Shown here piece after piece: positions 5,584 through 5,689 of a stretch of DNA of 5,689 bases (position 1 is its first letter; each line of letters starts with the position of its first letter). Made by a program: the position numbers and the translations under genes. The stretch spans positions 1 through 5,689 of the forward strand of contig JASHTP010000267.1 in the NCBI GenBank assembly GCA_030040495.1, written 5' to 3'. The stretch comes from Alphaproteobacteria bacterium (GTDB taxonomy: Bacteria > Pseudomonadota > Alphaproteobacteria > ATCC43930 > CGMCC-115725). Below the pieces are notes generated by a model that searched no databases, was not told the origin of the DNA, and worked only from the letters and a program-made list of their open reading frames with translations.

Positions 5584-5689
5584 ATGAGAGTTCGCTCGTT
5601 GCTGACCTGTATGGGGCGAGTGTTGCCGCTGGCAGCGCTCGCTATTCTCGTCCCTCTGACCGTCGCTTTGGCGCAGCAGGCGCCGGCTC
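5584..5689 (+). CDS. N-terminus of an exported or membrane protein (3' end outside the window), possibly an AmtB-type ammonium transporter
   Basis: Only 35 codons are present. They encode a classic Sec signal peptide: basic residues R2 and R4, then R12, a hydrophobic core (LPLAALAILVPLTVALA, residues 14-30) and a likely cleavage site after ALA at residue 30, before QQAPA. There is no lipobox Cys at the cleavage point; C9 lies before the hydrophobic core. A strong ribosome binding site and a candidate sigma-54 promoter stand upstream. Alphaproteobacterial AmtB ammonium transporters commonly begin with such a cleavable signal and an Ala/Gln/Pro-rich junction. They are often controlled by NtrC and sigma-54, which makes AmtB a reasonable guess. 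Against this, the usual companion glnK is not found just upstream. Any Sec-exported protein would fit equally well by sequence. Confidence 0.7.
   Translation, partial: MRVRSLLTCMGRVLPLAALAILVPLTVALAQQAPA

Overview
The window is very GC-rich, with coding frames strongly biased to G or C at third positions. It also carries a Tat-exported sugar-type binding protein, a UbiH/COQ6-family ubiquinone hydroxylase and a candidate sigma-54 promoter. Together these suggest a chromosomal segment of an alphaproteobacterium (Hyphomicrobiales or Rhodospirillales type). That placement is an inference from gene content, not from a marker gene.

Layout. (1) Bases 1-590 (+): the 3' part of a larger gene. Its Pro/Ala/Arg-rich, low-complexity stretch with LQPK and AIQRA motifs leads into a C-terminal domain that reads like a GNAT acyltransferase fold. 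(2) Bases 591-832: a 242-base intergenic region with a good sigma-70-type promoter (TTGACA, 18 bases, TAGAGT) and a twice-repeated 12-base element just upstream of it. (3) Bases 833-3925 (+): a compact three-gene ABC importer operon made of a Tat-secreted family 1 solute-binding protein, a MalF/UgpA-type permease and a MalG/UgpE-type permease. The two permease genes overlap by 7 bases. No ATPase gene is present in the window. (4) Bases 3922-5136 (-): a complete FAD-dependent UbiH/UbiF/COQ6-family hydroxylase. It converges on the permease operon, and the two stop codons share 4 bases. (5) Bases 5137-5583: a 447-base divergent intergenic region with a long imperfect hairpin, a near-consensus sigma-54 promoter and a structured leader. 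(6) Bases 5584-5689 (+): the first 35 codons of an exported or membrane protein, starting with a clear signal peptide.

How they work together. The three ABC genes should form one importer: the binding protein captures a carbohydrate-like solute in the periplasm and the two permeases form the channel. The ATPase must be encoded elsewhere. The hydroxylase belongs to respiratory quinone synthesis and is functionally unrelated. The divergent gene at the right end may be nitrogen-regulated, because its upstream region fits a sigma-54 promoter. An AmtB-type ammonium transporter is a reasonable but unproven guess. The gene at the left edge is the least ordinary item and resembles the tail of a modular toxin or effector-like protein. 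I see no rRNA, tRNA, CRISPR array, insertion sequence or phage gene, and no clear case for a wholly new system.
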